Assembly (NCBI GenBank): GCA_937920105.1
Contig: CALETH010000086.1
Span: 1 to 5,691 of the forward strand
DNA length: 5,691 nt
Direction: 5' to 3'
DNA from: an uncultured Bacteroidota bacterium
GTDB lineage: Bacteria > Bacteroidota > Ignavibacteria > UBA10030 > UBA8401
Shown piece after piece: positions 4,734 through 5,691 of the stretch (its first letter is position 1; each line of letters begins with the position of its first letter). Below the pieces are notes generated by a model. That model saw only the letters and a list, made by a program, of their open reading frames with translations, searched no databases and was not told the origin of the DNA. Both the position numbers and the translations under genes were made by a program.

Positions 4734-5691
4734 ATGAGCAAAGATTCTAAATATAGTTCAGAAGAAATGAAAAAATATTTTCACGATGAAAATTATCGCA
4801 ACGCTATGAAAAAAAAATCTCCCTTCAAAAAAATTTGGTACTTTCTATTTTTCTTTATCCTTATTATTGGAATTTCTTCAACATTGTATCTTCGTTATAT
4901 CATCACAGGACTTCCTTCTTTGGAAGAATTAGAAAATCCAAAACCAGAACTCGCCACAAAAGTCTATTCTTATGATGGTGAAGTATTAGACCAATTTTAT
5001 CTCAAAAACAGAACAAAAATTACCTACGATAAAATTCCACAATCCGTTATTGATGCTTTAATTGCTACGGAAGATAAAGATTTTTACGACCATTGGGGTG
5101 TTACACCGTGGAGATTTATTCAAGCAATGGTAAAAAATATTATGGCATTTCGTCTTCGTGAAGGTGCCAGCACTATCACCCAACAACTTGCTCGTAATTT
5201 ATATGATTTAAAAAAAGTGGATGAAAAATTTTTTGATAAAACAACAAGGAAATTGCGAGAGTACATTACCTCCGTACAAATAGAACGCGCATTTACCAAA
5301 AAAGAAATTTTGGAAATGTATCTCAACGTTGTGTACTTCGGAAGAGGTGCGTATGGAATTTCTGCTGCTGCTTCCATCTATTTTGGAAAAGATGCCAGTG
5401 AATTAACTTTAGGAGAAAGTGCTTTGCTTGTTGGCATTGTAAAAAATCCGGGTGGATACAACCCACTTCGCAATCCGCAACGAGCATATAATAGAAGAAA
5501 TGTTGTGTTGGGACAAATGTTAAAATATCAACGCATCACAGAAACTCAACTTGAACAAGTAAAAGCAGATTCGTTACAATATAAAACAGATGAAGAAGAG
5601 GCAATAACAGGTATTGCACCACATTTTACAGAATACATCCGTCAACAACTTCTACAAAAAGCAGAAAAATATGGTTTTGATATTTATAAAG
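4734..5691 (+). CDS. Class A penicillin-binding protein (PBP1A-type), N-terminal part
   Basis: A bifunctional peptidoglycan glycosyltransferase/transpeptidase (mrcA/ponA type); only 319 codons are in the window and the reading frame is open at the right edge. A Lys-rich cytoplasmic tail (1-32) precedes one membrane anchor (about 34-56). The GT51 domain (about 75-255) has the catalytic motif ATEDKDFYDHWGVTPW (E113), GASTITQQLARNLY (144-157), RKLREYITSVQIERAFTKKEILEMYLN (172-198, second catalytic Glu likely E176), YFGRGAYGISAAASIYFGK and LTLGESALLVGIVKNPGGYNP. It polymerises lipid II outside the inner membrane. The transpeptidase domain (SxxK, SxN, KTG motifs) must lie beyond 5691 and cannot be checked. 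Spacing from GASTITQQ to E176 is six residues longer than in E. coli PBP1b. The ATG at 4734 is preferred over Met12 and Met25 because it is the first in-frame start and A-rich sequence precedes it. It lies 78 bp after lpxH. Confidence 0.93.
   Translation, partial: MSKDSKYSSEEMKKYFHDENYRNAMKKKSPFKKIWYFLFFFILIIGISSTLYLRYIITGLPSLEELENPKPELATKVYSYDGEVLDQFYLKNRTKITYDKIPQSVIDALIATEDKDFYDHWGVTPWRFIQAMVKNIMAFRLREGASTITQQLARNLYDLKKVDEKFFDKTTRKLREYITSVQIERAFTKKEILEMYLNVVYFGRGAYGISAAASIYFGKDASELTLGESALLVGIVKNPGGYNPLRNPQRAYNRRNVVLGQMLKYQRITETQLEQVKADSLQYKTDEEEAITGIAPHFTEYIRQQLLQKAEKYGFDIYK

Noticed and set aside
5120..5377. Open frame of 85 codons on the - strand within the PBP gene.
   Set aside because: It is antisense to the conserved GT51 motifs and its translation has no recognisable features.

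Overview
The window is strongly AT-rich (roughly one third G+C by eye) and gene-dense. It looks like a chromosomal segment of a Gram-negative bacterium from the Bacteroidota/Chlorobi/Ignavibacteria assemblage. The reasons are: starts preceded by A-rich stretches without a Shine-Dalgarno sequence; candidate promoters resembling the Bacteroidota form TTTG-N20-TAnnTTTG; a signal peptide ending ...SYS-Q; a lipid A gene (LpxH), which implies an outer membrane; and intergenic short-repeat arrays. The phylum is an inference. No marker in the window fixes it more closely.

Layout. A leftward operon (about 1514 down to 109) reads DUF971 protein -> cytidine deaminase (cdd) -> OmpR/PhoB-type response regulator, with an ATGA overlap and then a 6-bp gap. 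Back to back with it, a rightward series starts with nusB, which overlaps an UMF1-type MFS transporter by ATGA. After a 125-bp gap come a secreted free-standing DsbD-alpha-like protein and lpxH, again joined by an ATGA overlap. After a 78-bp gap filled by a REP/MITE-like inverted repeat comes the N-terminal half of a class A penicillin-binding protein, which runs off the right edge. The divergent region between DUF971 and nusB holds a symmetric candidate promoter pair built around a small palindrome.

Function. The genes are mostly housekeeping: pyrimidine salvage, transcription antitermination/rRNA synthesis, lipid A synthesis and peptidoglycan synthesis, plus one two-component regulator without its kinase in view, a transporter of unknown substrate and a periplasmic thiol-redox domain. 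LpxH and the PBP together give the right side an envelope-biogenesis theme. I see no new defence system, CRISPR array, RNA gene or intact transposon.

The least ordinary parts are intergenic. There are two heptanucleotide-periodic degenerate arrays (63-111 and 3451-3492). There is also a 66-bp inverted-repeat element (4651-4716) made of two small palindromes. One array and the inverted repeat carry the stop codon of the adjacent gene, and the second array ends directly against a start codon.
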